Of a stretch of DNA of 64,000 nt, positions 25,514 through 38,531 are shown in pieces. The notes below the pieces were generated by a model, which saw only the letters and a list, made by a program, of their open reading frames with translations, did no database searches and was not told the origin of the DNA. Source of the stretch: Rhodococcus sp040643435 (GTDB lineage Bacteria > Actinomycetota > Actinomycetes > Mycobacteriales > Mycobacteriaceae). Every line of letters begins with the position of its first letter. The first letter of the stretch is position 1. The DNA lies in contig NZ_JBEYUH010000007.1 in assembly GCF_040643435.1 (NCBI RefSeq), positions 186,001 to 250,000 of the forward strand, written 5' to 3'. A program made the translations under genes and the position numbers.

Positions 25514-26317
25514 GTGCCCCCGCAACAGCGACGGAAATCCGGCCCGAGCGGACCCCCGCGCCGACGGCCGAAGGTCGCGGGATCGTCCCGCCCGCCCCGG
25601 GTGACACCTGCCCAGGACGAGCGCTCGACCGCACCGGACCGGCCGGTCACACCTTCCGAACCGGCGGACGCTCCCCCCACGCAGACACCACCCGCCGAGG
25701 TGAGCCTGGAGAAGCCGGCGACCGGCACGGCTGCGCGAGAGAGCCAGAGCCCCACCGCCGAGACCGGGACACCGAAGAAGCCGGAAACCTCTCCCGGACG
25801 TCCGGGAGATACCGACGTACCGCATGCCTCCGGTGGGTGGCGCCCGGTGCTCTCGGTCGGCACGGTGGCGGTGGTGCTCGCTGTGTTCGCGGTGGTCGCC
25901 GCCTTCCGCCCCGGTGCCGAGGTCTCGAATGCCGCCTGGGTCGACAACGCGGCCACACAGGAGGTCACCGAGGCCGCGAAGGTCGCGATCGAGACGATGC
26001 ACGGCTACGACTACCAGACCATCGACGAGGACTTCGCGCAGATCCGGGATCTGCTCACCCCGGAGCGGCTCGAGGAATTCGATTCGACGGCCGAGGTGAC
26101 CAAGAAGGCCGCGGTCGACACCCGCACCGTGACCGAGGTGATGGTGGAGCACATCGGCGCGACGATGCTCGACGACACGCGCGCCGAGGTAGCCGCCTAC
26201 ATCAACGTGAGCGCCACCGGCGACGGCATCGCGCAGGGGAGTGCCGCTGCGCCACTGCTGGTGAGAATGGAGAAGTCCGACGGGCGATGGCTGGTATCGG
26301 AGATTCGCGACCAGTGA
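25514..26317 (+). CDS. Mce-associated membrane protein (second)
   Basis: 267 residues from a GTG at 25514 with AAGGAGAACG upstream. About 105 residues of Pro/Arg/Thr-rich disordered N-terminus precede one membrane helix (VLSVGTVAVVLAVFAVVAAF) and a C-terminal Mas-type domain ending LVRMEKSDGRWLVSEIRDQ, which resembles the NTF2-like fold of Mce-associated proteins. It closes the mce operon. The separation from the first Mas gene is 31 bases. Confidence 0.8.
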   Translation: MPPQQRRKSGPSGPPRRRPKVAGSSRPPRVTPAQDERSTAPDRPVTPSEPADAPPTQTPPAEVSLEKPATGTAARESQSPTAETGTPKKPETSPGRPGDTDVPHASGGWRPVLSVGTVAVVLAVFAVVAAFRPGAEVSNAAWVDNAATQEVTEAAKVAIETMHGYDYQTIDEDFAQIRDLLTPERLEEFDSTAEVTKKAAVDTRTVTEVMVEHIGATMLDDTRAEVAAYINVSATGDGIAQGSAAAPLLVRMEKSDGRWLVSEIRDQ

Positions 26318-26509
26318 CGGCCGATCGGTGACGACGGGGCGCAATTGCCCCGGACGGCGGGGTCCGCGCGTGCGACGCGCCCACTCTTCCGGACGTCCAG
26401 TCTTGACGAAGGCGACGCGAGCGGTCACTCTATCGGTACGCCTGTTCGACCCGAGGCCTCCTCATGAGCCGCTCGTGGTCGTTTGCCAGGTTTCTTTCAG
26501 GCACCCCTG

Positions 26510-26538
26510 TGGACATTTCGCCTCTTCAGGTGTACGTT
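26510..26538 (+). promoter_or_regulatory. Candidate rpoB promoter
   Basis: TGGACA (26510-26515), 17 bases, TACGTT (26533-26538). Another possible -35 element, TTGACG, is at 26403 without a clear partner. The gene-free stretch 26318-26736 holds this promoter and a structured leader. Confidence 0.45.
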
Positions 26539-26590
26539 AGTTCTTTGCGCTGGCTGCCTCCTGTTCACCTTCTGATCGTCGAGTCGGAAT

Positions 26591-26666
26591 TCGCCCGTAC
26601 GGGCGAGACCGTCCCGTTGTGTCGGTGGGGTTCGCAATCGGGTTGCGACCAGCGAAAACGCCCCAC
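26591..26666 (+). ncRNA. Structured leader before rpoB
   Basis: Two hairpins: TCGCCC-GTAC-GGGCGA (26591-26606, a perfect 16-base palindrome), and an outer pair GTGGGG (26625-26630)/CCCCAC (26661-26666) that encloses TCGCAA (26632-26637)/TTGCGA (26643-26648). It is not a recognised element to me. Confidence 0.4.
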
Positions 26667-26736
26667 ATGAAGAAGCAGGTACAGCGGCGGTCGCACCGGT
26701 TGGAGCGGCCCGCGTGAGGTGCTGGAAGGACGCATC

Positions 26737-29700
26737 TTGGCAGTCTCTAGCCAGACCAAGGCAGTAGCCGGAATCCCCGGAGCCCCGACGAGGGTGTCGT
26801 TCGCGAAGATTCGCGAACCCCTGGAAGTTCCCGGGCTCCTCGATCTACAGACCGATTCGTTCGAATGGTTGATCGGCTCGGAGCGCTGGCGCGCGAAGGC
26901 TGCCGAGCGCGGCGACGGCCACGTCGTCGGTGGCCTGGAGGAGATCCTCGACGAGCTCTCGCCGATCGAAGACTTCTCGGGTTCGATGTCCCTTTCCTTC
27001 TCCGATCCTCGGTTCGACGAGGTCAAGGCCTCCGTGGAGGAGTGCAAGGACAAGGACATGACGTACGCGGCTCCGCTGTTCGTCACTGCCGAGTTCATCA
27101 ACAACAACACCGGTGAGATCAAGAGCCAGACGGTCTTCATGGGTGACTTCCCGATGATGACCGACAAGGGCACCTTCATCATCAACGGCACCGAGCGTGT
27201 CGTGGTGTCCCAGCTCGTGCGCTCGCCGGGCGTGTACTTCGACAAGACCGTCGACAAGAGCACCGAGAAGGACCTGCACAGCGTCAAGGTCATCCCGGGT
27301 CGCGGTGCCTGGCTCGAGTTCGACGTCGACAAGCGCGACACCGTCGGTGTGCGTATCGACCGCAAGCGTCGCCAGCCGGTCACCGTGCTGTTGAAGGCGC
27401 TCGGTTGGTCCACCGAGCAGATCGTCGAGCGTTTCGGGTTCTCCGAGATCATGATGTCGACGCTCGAGAAGGACAACACCGCGGGCACCGACGAAGCGCT
27501 GCTCGACATCTACCGCAAGCTCCGTCCGGGTGAGCCGCCGACCAAGGAGAGCGCGCAGACCCTGCTGGAGAACCTCTTCTTCAAGGACAAGCGCTACGAC
27601 CTGGCGCGCGTGGGCCGCTACAAGATCAACAAGAAGCTCGGCCTGAACACGGGCCAGCCGATCGAGGCGTCCACCCTCACCGAGGAAGACATCGTCGCCA
27701 CGATCGAGTACCTCGTGCGACTGCACGCCGGCGAGAACAAGATGACGGTCCCCGGTGGCGTCGAGGTCCCCGTCGAGGTCGACGACATCGATCACTTCGG
27801 AAACCGTCGCCTGCGTACGGTGGGTGAGCTCATCCAGAACCAGATCCGTGTGGGCCTGTCCCGCATGGAGCGCGTGGTTCGCGAGCGTATGACGACCCAG
27901 GACGTCGAGGCGATCACGCCGCAGACCCTGATCAACATCCGCCCGGTCGTCGCCGCGATCAAGGAGTTCTTCGGAACCTCCCAGCTGTCGCAGTTCATGG
28001 ACCAGAACAACCCGCTGTCGGGTCTGACCCACAAGCGCCGCCTGTCGGCACTGGGCCCCGGCGGCCTGTCGCGTGAGCGCGCCGGCCTCGAGGTTCGCGA
28101 CGTCCACCCGTCTCACTACGGCCGCATGTGCCCGATCGAGACCCCGGAAGGCCCGAACATCGGCCTGATCGGCTCGCTGTCGGTGTACGCGCGGGTCAAT
28201 CCGTTCGGCTTCATCGAGACGCCCTACCGCAAGGTCGTCGACGGAGTCGTCACCGACGAGGTCGAGTACCTGACCGCAGACGAGGAGGATCGCTACCTCA
28301 TCGCGCAGGCCAACTCGCCGATCGGTTCCGACGGCCGCTTCGCGGACGAGCGCGTGCTCGTCCGTAAGAAGGGCGCCGAGATCGAGTACGTCGGTGCCGA
28401 CCAGGTCGAGTACATGGACGTCTCGCCGCGCCAGATGGTTTCGGTCGCGACCGCGATGATCCCGTTCCTCGAGCACGACGACGCCAACCGTGCCCTCATG
28501 GGTGCGAACATGCAGCGTCAGGCCGTGCCGCTGGTGCGCAGCGAGTCCCCGATCGTCGGTACCGGCATGGAGCTTCGTGCTGCCGTCGACGCCGGCGACG
28601 TCATCGTCACCGAGAAGAGCGGCGTGATCGAAGAGGTCTCCGCCGACTTCATCACCGTGATGGCCGACGACGGAACCCGCAAGACCTACCGTCTGCGCAA
28701 GTTCGATCGTTCGAACCAGGGCACCTGCTCGAACCAGCGTCCGATCGTGGACGAGGGTCAGCGTGTCGAGGCCGGCCAGGTCCTCGCCGACGGCCCTTGC
28801 ACCGAGAACGGTGAGATGGCGCTCGGCAAGAACCTGCTCGTGGCGATCATGCCGTGGGAGGGCCACAACTACGAGGACGCGATCATCCTGTCGCAGCGCC
28901 TCGTGGAGGAGGACGTGCTCACCTCGATCCACATCGAGGAGCACGAGATCGACGCCCGCGACACCAAGCTCGGTGCCGAGGAGATCACCCGCGACATTCC
29001 GAACGTCTCGGACGAGGTCCTCGCCGACCTCGACGAGCGCGGCATCGTCCGCATCGGCGCCGAGGTCCGCGACGGCGACATCCTCGTCGGCAAGGTCACG
29101 CCGAAGGGCGAGACCGAGCTGACGCCCGAGGAGCGTCTGCTCCGCGCCATCTTCGGCGAGAAGGCGCGTGAGGTTCGCGACACCTCGCTGAAGGTGCCGC
29201 ACGGTGAGAACGGCAAGGTCATCGGCGTGCGCGTCTTCTCGCGCGAGGACGACGACGATCTGCCTCCGGGCGTCAACGAGCTCGTCCGCGTGTACGTGGC
29301 GCAGAAGCGCAAGATCCAGGACGGCGACAAGCTCGCCGGCCGCCACGGCAACAAGGGCGTCATCGGCAAGATCCTCCCGCAGGAGGACATGCCGTTCCTG
29401 CCCGACGGCACGCCGGTCGACATCATCCTGAACACCCACGGCGTTCCGCGTCGTATGAACATCGGTCAGGTGCTCGAGACGCACCTGGGCTGGATCGGCA
29501 AGGCGGGCTGGAAGATCCAGGTCGCCGACGACGGCAGCCGTCCCGATTGGGCGCAGAACCTCTCCGAGGAGATGCTCGCGGCCGAGCCCGACACCAACAT
29601 CGCCACCCCGGTGTTCGACGGTGCCCGCGAGGAGGAGCTGACGGGTCTGCTGTCCTCGACGCTGCCGAACCGCGACGGTGAGGTCATGGTCGGACCCGAC

Positions 29701-30225
29701 GGCAAGGCGACGCTGTTCGACGGCCGTTCCGGCGAGCCGTTCCCGTACCCGGTCTCGGTCGGCTACATGTACATCATCAAGCTGCACCACCTCGTCGACG
29801 ACAAGATCCACGCGCGTTCGACGGGTCCGTACTCGATGATCACGCAGCAGCCGCTCGGTGGTAAGGCCCAGTTCGGTGGCCAGCGCTTCGGTGAGATGGA
29901 GTGCTGGGCGATGCAGGCCTACGGTGCCGCCTACACGCTCCAGGAGCTGCTCACGATCAAGTCCGACGACGTGGTCGGCCGCGTCAAGGTCTACGAGGCG
30001 ATCGTCAAGGGCGAGAACATCCCCGAGCCCGGTATCCCCGAGTCGTTCAAGGTGCTCCTCAAGGAACTCCAGTCGCTGTGCCTGAACGTCGAGGTGCTCT
30101 CCAGCGACGGCGCGGCCATCGCCATGGCCGACGGCGACGACGAGGACCTCGAGCGGGCGGCCGCCAACCTGGGCATCAACCTTTCCCGCAACGAGTCGGC
30201 CACGGTCGACGACCTCGCGAACTAG
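26737..30225 (+). CDS. rpoB: RNA polymerase beta subunit RpoB
   Basis: About 1162 residues. The catalytic beta subunit with the rifampicin site. I chose the TTG at 26737, which follows GGAAGGA by six bases and aligns with the TTG start used for mycobacterial rpoB; a GTG at 26719 gives 1168 residues. The rifampicin region reads SQLSQFMDQNNPLSGLTHKR and continues RLSALGPGGL, so the usual resistance positions (Asp, His, Ser) are wild type. It is followed by rpoC after 113 bases. The leader is structured and the mce operon precedes it. Confidence 0.97.
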   Translation: MAVSSQTKAVAGIPGAPTRVSFAKIREPLEVPGLLDLQTDSFEWLIGSERWRAKAAERGDGHVVGGLEEILDELSPIEDFSGSMSLSFSDPRFDEVKASVEECKDKDMTYAAPLFVTAEFINNNTGEIKSQTVFMGDFPMMTDKGTFIINGTERVVVSQLVRSPGVYFDKTVDKSTEKDLHSVKVIPGRGAWLEFDVDKRDTVGVRIDRKRRQPVTVLLKALGWSTEQIVERFGFSEIMMSTLEKDNTAGTDEALLDIYRKLRPGEPPTKESAQTLLENLFFKDKRYDLARVGRYKINKKLGLNTGQPIEASTLTEEDIVATIEYLVRLHAGENKMTVPGGVEVPVEVDDIDHFGNRRLRTVGELIQNQIRVGLSRMERVVRERMTTQDVEAITPQTLINIRPVVAAIKEFFGTSQLSQFMDQNNPLSGLTHKRRLSALGPGGLSRERAGLEVRDVHPSHYGRMCPIETPEGPNIGLIGSLSVYARVNPFGFIETPYRKVVDGVVTDEVEYLTADEEDRYLIAQANSPIGSDGRFADERVLVRKKGAEIEYVGADQVEYMDVSPRQMVSVATAMIPFLEHDDANRALMGANMQRQAVPLVRSESPIVGTGMELRAAVDAGDVIVTEKSGVIEEVSADFITVMADDGTRKTYRLRKFDRSNQGTCSNQRPIVDEGQRVEAGQVLADGPCTENGEMALGKNLLVAIMPWEGHNYEDAIILSQRLVEEDVLTSIHIEEHEIDARDTKLGAEEITRDIPNVSDEVLADLDERGIVRIGAEVRDGDILVGKVTPKGETELTPEERLLRAIFGEKAREVRDTSLKVPHGENGKVIGVRVFSREDDDDLPPGVNELVRVYVAQKRKIQDGDKLAGRHGNKGVIGKILPQEDMPFLPDGTPVDIILNTHGVPRRMNIGQVLETHLGWIGKAGWKIQVADDGSRPDWAQNLSEEMLAAEPDTNIATPVFDGAREEELTGLLSSTLPNRDGEVMVGPDGKATLFDGRSGEPFPYPVSVGYMYIIKLHHLVDDKIHARSTGPYSMITQQPLGGKAQFGGQRFGEMECWAMQAYGAAYTLQELLTIKSDDVVGRVKVYEAIVKGENIPEPGIPESFKVLLKELQSLCLNVEVLSSDGAAIAMADGDDEDLERAAANLGINLSRNESATVDDLAN

Positions 30226-30338
30226 GAGCCGAGCCGATGCGGTACGCAACCGGATTCAACCGGGCGTACCGCGTCGGGTCCCGGCAGCGATAGCGACAAC
30301 TAGCAGCAATACAACCCGCACAGGGGAAAGGAAGTTAC

Positions 30339-34310
<3,972 letters not shown>

Positions 34311-34332
34311 TTCGCTGCCGTAGTAGGCGATG

Positions 34333-34368
34333 AAGGTCCCGCCCTCTTCTCTTCGGGGGCGGGGCCTT
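34333..34368 (+). terminator. Terminator after rpoC
   Basis: 12-bp stem (AAGGTCCCGCCC with GGGCGGGGCCTT, one G-T pair), loop TCTTCTCTTCGG, 22 bases after the stop. It lies before the convergent phosphatase gene. Confidence 0.75.
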
Positions 34369-34444
34369 CGTCATTTCCCGGGAGGGAGCATCTCGCGGTG
34401 GGCCCGGTGTGCCGTCGAGATCGGCATCGATGCGTCTCGGCGGG

Positions 34445-34936
34445 TTACCTCGCGATATGGAAGTCCACGAGTTCTGCGGCGCCATGGGATAATTCGGCCC
34501 ACGAGCCCCTCACGGTCAGAACCGCGAGGGCGGAGGTGGGGAACTTCTCGGCCACCTGATGGGCGGCATCGGTGCTGTGGTCGGTGATCAATCCGAGCAC
34601 GGTGGCCGACAGCGTCGGCTCGTGTCCGACCACCAGCAGGGTGTGCACGTCGTCGGAAACTCCCCGGATCTCGGCGATCAGCGTCTTCGGGTTCGCGTGA
34701 TACAGACTTTCGAGATGCTTCACCGGTGCCTCGACCGCGGCCTCGGTCAGTGTCTTGCGCGCCCGCGTGGCCGTGGAACACAGCACGGCGTCGACATCGG
34801 GCAGATTCGCCCGGATCCAGCGGCCGGCGAGTCCGGCTTCGCGGCGTCCGCGGGGGGAGAGGGGCCGGTCGTGATCGTCCACGTCGTCCGGGTACGCGGA
34901 CTTGCCGTGGCGCAGCAAGATCAGGGTACGGGTCAT
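34445..34936 (-). CDS. SixA-like histidine phosphatase
   Basis: 163 residues. The histidine phosphatase superfamily motif LLRHGKS lies at the N-terminus with the catalytic His, a second arginine in CSTATRARKT, and the later histidine in VVGHEP, all as in SixA-type phosphohistidine phosphatases. The ATG at 34936 overlaps the thioesterase stop by four bases, so both are translated from one mRNA. Substrate unknown; SixA proteins act on phosphohistidine. Confidence 0.85.
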   Translation of the reverse strand: MTRTLILLRHGKSAYPDDVDDHDRPLSPRGRREAGLAGRWIRANLPDVDAVLCSTATRARKTLTEAAVEAPVKHLESLYHANPKTLIAEIRGVSDDVHTLLVVGHEPTLSATVLGLITDHSTDAAHQVAEKFPTSALAVLTVRGSWAELSHGAAELVDFHIAR

Positions 34937-35745
34937 GGGGTCCACCGTAGAGCGTCCGGATTCCGGGCGATCCACGCGACTGCACGACTGTGATCCTCGA
35001 CGGTGAACCACACCGTCATTCCGTCCTCGCGCAGGCTGGTCCTGAGGGTGATGGTCTCGCCGGCGGCGGTGGGGCGCAGGTGCTCGATCACGGCGCGACA
35101 GGGTGCGGCCGAGAGGCCGGGTTGCAGGGCGAGGACCTCTTCGAGGCCGTGCCAGTAGACGGCATTGTTCACGTGCCCGAACGGATCGAAGTCGGTGGCG
35201 CGCAAGGGGAAAACGCGCTCGTCGTCCACCTCGTCCGGTGCGCGGCCGGGCAACCAGGCCTTCCACTTGAGACGTGTGTCCTGTGCGTAGCGGGACATGT
35301 GTGCGAACAGTCCGTCGCTGATCCGGGTCGGGGCACCGGTCGTCGGCCCGATGTCGATCCAGAACGCCGCCGTCTCGATAAGGGGCCCTCGGGGATCGTC
35401 GTCCGGATCGTCCAGTCGAACACGGACATTCGCCCAGCGCGTCGACAGGGCGTCGCACCAACGTCGAAGGCGGAGGTTTCGGCCGTATTCGGCCGGGCGA
35501 TGGACGTCGACGACGGTGCGCCGGACGATCCACAAAGGGTCGGAGTCGTTCGCGCCCACTGCGATGAGGTTGTCGGTACCGATGTCCTGGAGATAGCGGG
35601 CGACGCCGTCGAGTCGGAGTCGCTTCCCGGTGTCGACATCGCCCGTGCGGACGGTGCGCACCGTCGAGTAGGGGTTCGCGCCGTCGGGTAGTGCCGTCAA
35701 CGGCCGGGTCCAGGGCTGATCGGTTGTCGGCGTCGGCGTGGCCAT
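34933..35745 (-). CDS. Acyl-ACP thioesterase-like protein
   Basis: 270 residues. Double hot-dog thioesterase related to acyl-ACP thioesterases. The first domain contains the segment with RLDGVARYLQDIGTDNL, the second DFDPFGHVNNAVYWHGLEEVL, where the Asn-His-type active-site residues lie. I chose the ATG at 35745, preceded by GGGGGACTC; the frame is open to 35793. It is upstream of, and overlaps, the SixA-like gene. Acyl chain specificity cannot be read from the sequence. Confidence 0.8.
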   Translation of the reverse strand: MATPTPTTDQPWTRPLTALPDGANPYSTVRTVRTGDVDTGKRLRLDGVARYLQDIGTDNLIAVGANDSDPLWIVRRTVVDVHRPAEYGRNLRLRRWCDALSTRWANVRVRLDDPDDDPRGPLIETAAFWIDIGPTTGAPTRISDGLFAHMSRYAQDTRLKWKAWLPGRAPDEVDDERVFPLRATDFDPFGHVNNAVYWHGLEEVLALQPGLSAAPCRAVIEHLRPTAAGETITLRTSLREDGMTVWFTVEDHSRAVAWIARNPDALRWTP

Positions 35746-35826
35746 GAGTCCCCCGCTTCGGATCGGATCGTGCGATTCTCGCAGCTTCCGCACGCGGTCG
35801 CAGGTTCTCTTGCGAACCGGGGAAGG

Positions 35827-35864
35827 TTGACGCTAGAGTCGTATTAACTGTTACGGACTGTTAC
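35827..35864 (+). promoter_or_regulatory. Promoter region of fprB with direct repeats
   Basis: TTGACG (35827-35832) is followed by two copies of ACTGTTAC (35847-35854 and 35857-35864), exactly ten bases apart, where the -10 element should be. Ten-base spacing puts both on the same DNA face, suggesting a regulator site. Confidence 0.4.
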
Positions 35865-35907
35865 ATGAACTTGGCGGGTACTCCGCCCGGCTTGCGAGGA
35901 CCTTTCC

Positions 35908-37584
35908 ATGGCCTACGTGATCACCCAGACCTGCTGCAACGACGCGAGTTGTGTCGCGGTCTGCCCCGTGAACTGCATCCATCCCTCGCCTGACGAGCCC
36001 GAATTCGCGACGGCGGAGATGCTGCACATCGACCCGCAGACCTGTATCGACTGCGGTGCGTGTGCCGATGCCTGCCCGGTCGAGGCGATCCTTCCCGACG
36101 ACAAGCTCGCCCCCTCCCAGGCCCGGTTCGCCGAGATCAACGCAGCGTGGTACGAGAGCCACCCCGCGCCGGAGGGCTGGCAACCTCTCGCACCCACTCC
36201 GGCGCCCCCGCGCGATCGCGGGACCTTGCGGGTCGCGATCGTCGGTGCCGGTCCCGCCGCCTGCTACGCCGCGCAGGAACTGCTCGAACGATCCGACGTC
36301 GAGGTCGAGATGTTCGATCGGCTCCCGACCCCCTTCGGGTTGGTGCGTGCCGGTGTCGCTCCCGATCATCCTGGGACCAAGGCTGTCACGGAGTCGTTCG
36401 AATGGTCGTTCCGGCGAGACGAGTTCGCCCTCCATCTCGACACCGAGGTCGGTCGCGATATCACCCACACGGAGCTGCTCGACCACCATCACGCCGTGAT
36501 CTACGCGACGGGGGCGTCGTCCGATCGGCGACTCGGCATCAGCGGGGAGGATCTGCCCGGCAGTCATGCCGCCACCGAGTTCGTCGCCTGGTACAACGGC
36601 CATCCCGACTACGCCGACCGCGATTTCGACTTGTCCGGTGAACGCGCCGTGATCGTCGGGAACGGCAACGTCGCTCTGGACGTCGCGCGGATCCTCACGA
36701 TGGACGTCGACGAGCTCGCGCGCACCGATATCGCCGACCACGCGCTGAAGGCACTGCGGGCGAGCAACATCCGGGAAGTCGTGTTACTCGGACGGCGTGG
36801 TCCGGCCCAGGCCGCGTACAGCAATCCGGAATTCCTCGCCCTCGGCGAGCTCGCAGGTGTCGATGTAGTGATCGACGAAGCGGAGCTCGAACTCGATCCG
36901 CTCAGCGCGCGCGCCGCAGAAGACGATCCGGCCACCGCGCTGCGTGTGCGGCTCGCCCGCGAGTACGCCCGACGCCCCGTGCGTCCCGGTCACCGCCGTA
37001 TCGTCTTCCGCTATCTCGCCGCGCCGAGTGAACTCCTCGGAGCCGACCACGTGACCGGTGTGCGGGTCGAACGCACCGAACTCGTCGAGGACGGGGCTCG
37101 CCTCACCGCCCGTCCCACCGGCCGGTTCGAGGATCTGCCCGCGACGCTCGTTCTGCGGTCGATCGGCTATCGCGGGGTACCCGTGCCGGGAGTGCCGTTC
37201 GACGACGCCCGCGGTGTCGTCCCCAACACCGGTGGTCGCGTCGACACCGGCGTCTACGTCACCGGCTGGGCCAAGCGCGGGCCGAGCGGCGTCATCGGGA
37301 CCAACAAGGGTTGCGCGAAGCAGACGGTCGCAGCGCTGCTGTCCGATTTCGACTCCGGGGTGCTCACCGCACCTCGTGGCGACCGCCGTGCGTTGAACAG
37401 ACTGCTCGACCGGCGCAGGCCGGATCGTGTGGACCTGGACGGTTGGAAGGCGATCGATTCCGCCGAGCGCAGGGCCGGGCGTGACCAGGGCCGCCCGCGG
37501 GTCAAGATCACCGATCGGGAGACCCTCGTCGAGGTCGGCCGCCGCCGTCGTCGCCTGCCGCTGCTCGCGTCGCTGCGCAGGTAG
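35908..37584 (+). CDS. fprB: Ferredoxin/ferredoxin-NADP reductase fusion FprB
   Basis: 558 residues. Residues 1-65 form a seven-iron-type ferredoxin (CCNDASCVAVCPVNC then CIDCGACADACP). The remainder is an adrenodoxin-reductase-like FAD/NADP domain starting RVAIVGAGPAACYAAQELL, with VIVGNGNVALDVARIL for NADP and GWAKRGPSGVIGTNKGCAKQTV near the C-terminus. It transfers electrons from NADPH to ferredoxin, for example for cytochrome P450s. A basic tail RRRRRLPLLASLRR ends the protein. Promoter-proximal direct repeats suggest regulation. Confidence 0.92.
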   Translation: MAYVITQTCCNDASCVAVCPVNCIHPSPDEPEFATAEMLHIDPQTCIDCGACADACPVEAILPDDKLAPSQARFAEINAAWYESHPAPEGWQPLAPTPAPPRDRGTLRVAIVGAGPAACYAAQELLERSDVEVEMFDRLPTPFGLVRAGVAPDHPGTKAVTESFEWSFRRDEFALHLDTEVGRDITHTELLDHHHAVIYATGASSDRRLGISGEDLPGSHAATEFVAWYNGHPDYADRDFDLSGERAVIVGNGNVALDVARILTMDVDELARTDIADHALKALRASNIREVVLLGRRGPAQAAYSNPEFLALGELAGVDVVIDEAELELDPLSARAAEDDPATALRVRLAREYARRPVRPGHRRIVFRYLAAPSELLGADHVTGVRVERTELVEDGARLTARPTGRFEDLPATLVLRSIGYRGVPVPGVPFDDARGVVPNTGGRVDTGVYVTGWAKRGPSGVIGTNKGCAKQTVAALLSDFDSGVLTAPRGDRRALNRLLDRRRPDRVDLDGWKAIDSAERRAGRDQGRPRVKITDRETLVEVGRRRRRLPLLASLRR

Positions 37585-37671
37585 TGGCGTGCAGGTGACC
37601 CAGGTCGCGGCCCGTTCGAACGTTCGTCGATAGGCTCGGGAGACCAGATCTCGACCCGAACGGACATGTGC

Positions 37672-38127
37672 ATGAGCAACGATTTCCTCGACCGTACGGC
37701 GTTGACGCGACGCACACTCATCGGAGGCGCGGGCGTGGTTGCCGCCGGGGCGGCACTGACAGCCTGCGGATCGTCCGGTGACGCCGGTGAGGATCGGCCG
37801 GCAGCGCAGGCACCCACAACCACCGCGCCCCCCGGCCCCGAAGCCGAGGTCGTCGCGGCCGTCGCCGACGTGCCGGTCGGTGGTGGCGTGCTCCTCGAAT
37901 CGGACAGGCTCGTCCTCACCCAGCCCGCGGAGGGCGACTTCCGCGCCTTCATCGCGATCTGCAGTCACCAGGGGTGCAATCTCAGCGGTGTCGAGGGCGA
38001 CCGCATCATCTGCCCGTGTCACGGCAGCCGCTTCGACCTCGACGGGGTGCCGGTCGATGGACCGGCGAAACGCCCCCTGAAGTCCCGTCCCGTGGCGGCT
38101 CGCGGATCCGATCTCGTCGTGGGCTGA
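37672..38127 (+). CDS. Rieske [2Fe-2S] lipoprotein with Tat signal
   Basis: 151 residues from the ATG at 37672; an ATG at 37666 is also in frame. The N-terminus has twin arginines (R13, R14, LTRRTLIGG) and a lipobox LTAC with the lipid cysteine at 32, so it is probably a Tat-exported lipoprotein. Then a Pro/Thr-rich linker and a small Rieske domain: C97-S-H99 and C114-x2-H117 hold the cluster, and C102 and C116 can form the usual disulfide. Two small DUF202 membrane proteins follow. Electron partners are unknown. Confidence 0.85.
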   Translation: MSNDFLDRTALTRRTLIGGAGVVAAGAALTACGSSGDAGEDRPAAQAPTTTAPPGPEAEVVAAVADVPVGGGVLLESDRLVLTQPAEGDFRAFIAICSHQGCNLSGVEGDRIICPCHGSRFDLDGVPVDGPAKRPLKSRPVAARGSDLVVG

Positions 38128-38153
38128 CCGTCTGCGGGGATAGAGTCCGCTCC

Positions 38154-38519
38154 GTGGAGACCCGCGGAGGCTGGCGCCCGAAGGCGCTGCGCGAAGGCAA
38201 CGATCCCGATCCTCGCTTCACGCTCGCCAACGAGCGCACTTTCCTGGCGTGGGTTCGCACCTCGCTCGGCATCATCGCCGCGGCGATCGGACTCGAGGCG
38301 TTCGCAGGCGACATCATCTCCGGGGGAGTCCGCACGACGGTCGTCTGTACCCTTCTCGCCTTCGCTACCGTGCTCGTGGTCTTCGCGCTCATCCGCTGGC
38401 ACAGTGTCGAACACGCGATGCGGACCGGACGTCCCCTTCCGGTGCCGTGGACGGCCTATCTGCTCGCCGCGGCCCTCGCGGCCGCAGGGGTGGTGCTCGC
38501 CGTCGCGATCATCCGGTGA
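38154..38519 (+). CDS. DUF202/YidH family membrane protein
   Basis: 121 residues. Begins VETRGGWRPKALREGNDPDPRFTLANERTFLAWVRTSLGIIAAAIGLEAF, the typical DUF202 pattern of a polar start then NERTFLAWVRTSL, with three membrane helices. The GTG follows TAGAGT (38141-38146) by exactly seven bases, with no Shine-Dalgarno sequence, so the transcript is probably leaderless. Function unknown; it sits next to a second, smaller DUF202 protein. Confidence 0.82.
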   Translation: METRGGWRPKALREGNDPDPRFTLANERTFLAWVRTSLGIIAAAIGLEAFAGDIISGGVRTTVVCTLLAFATVLVVFALIRWHSVEHAMRTGRPLPVPWTAYLLAAALAAAGVVLAVAIIR

Positions 38520-38531
38520 GAAGGGGGCGCG

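Noticed and set aside
26335..26352. Hairpin CGGGGC/GCCCCG after the last mce gene
   Set aside because: Only six base pairs and no T-run; too weak to call a terminator alone.
27990..28090. Possible rifampicin-resistance changes in RpoB
   Set aside because: The resistance region reads as the sensitive sequence at all usual positions.
26845..30249. 1134-residue open frame antisense to rpoB
   Set aside because: It mirrors rpoB codon structure in high-GC DNA; no domain and no similarity to a known family. The same applies to 30300-33812 against rpoC and 48804-50978 against fusA.
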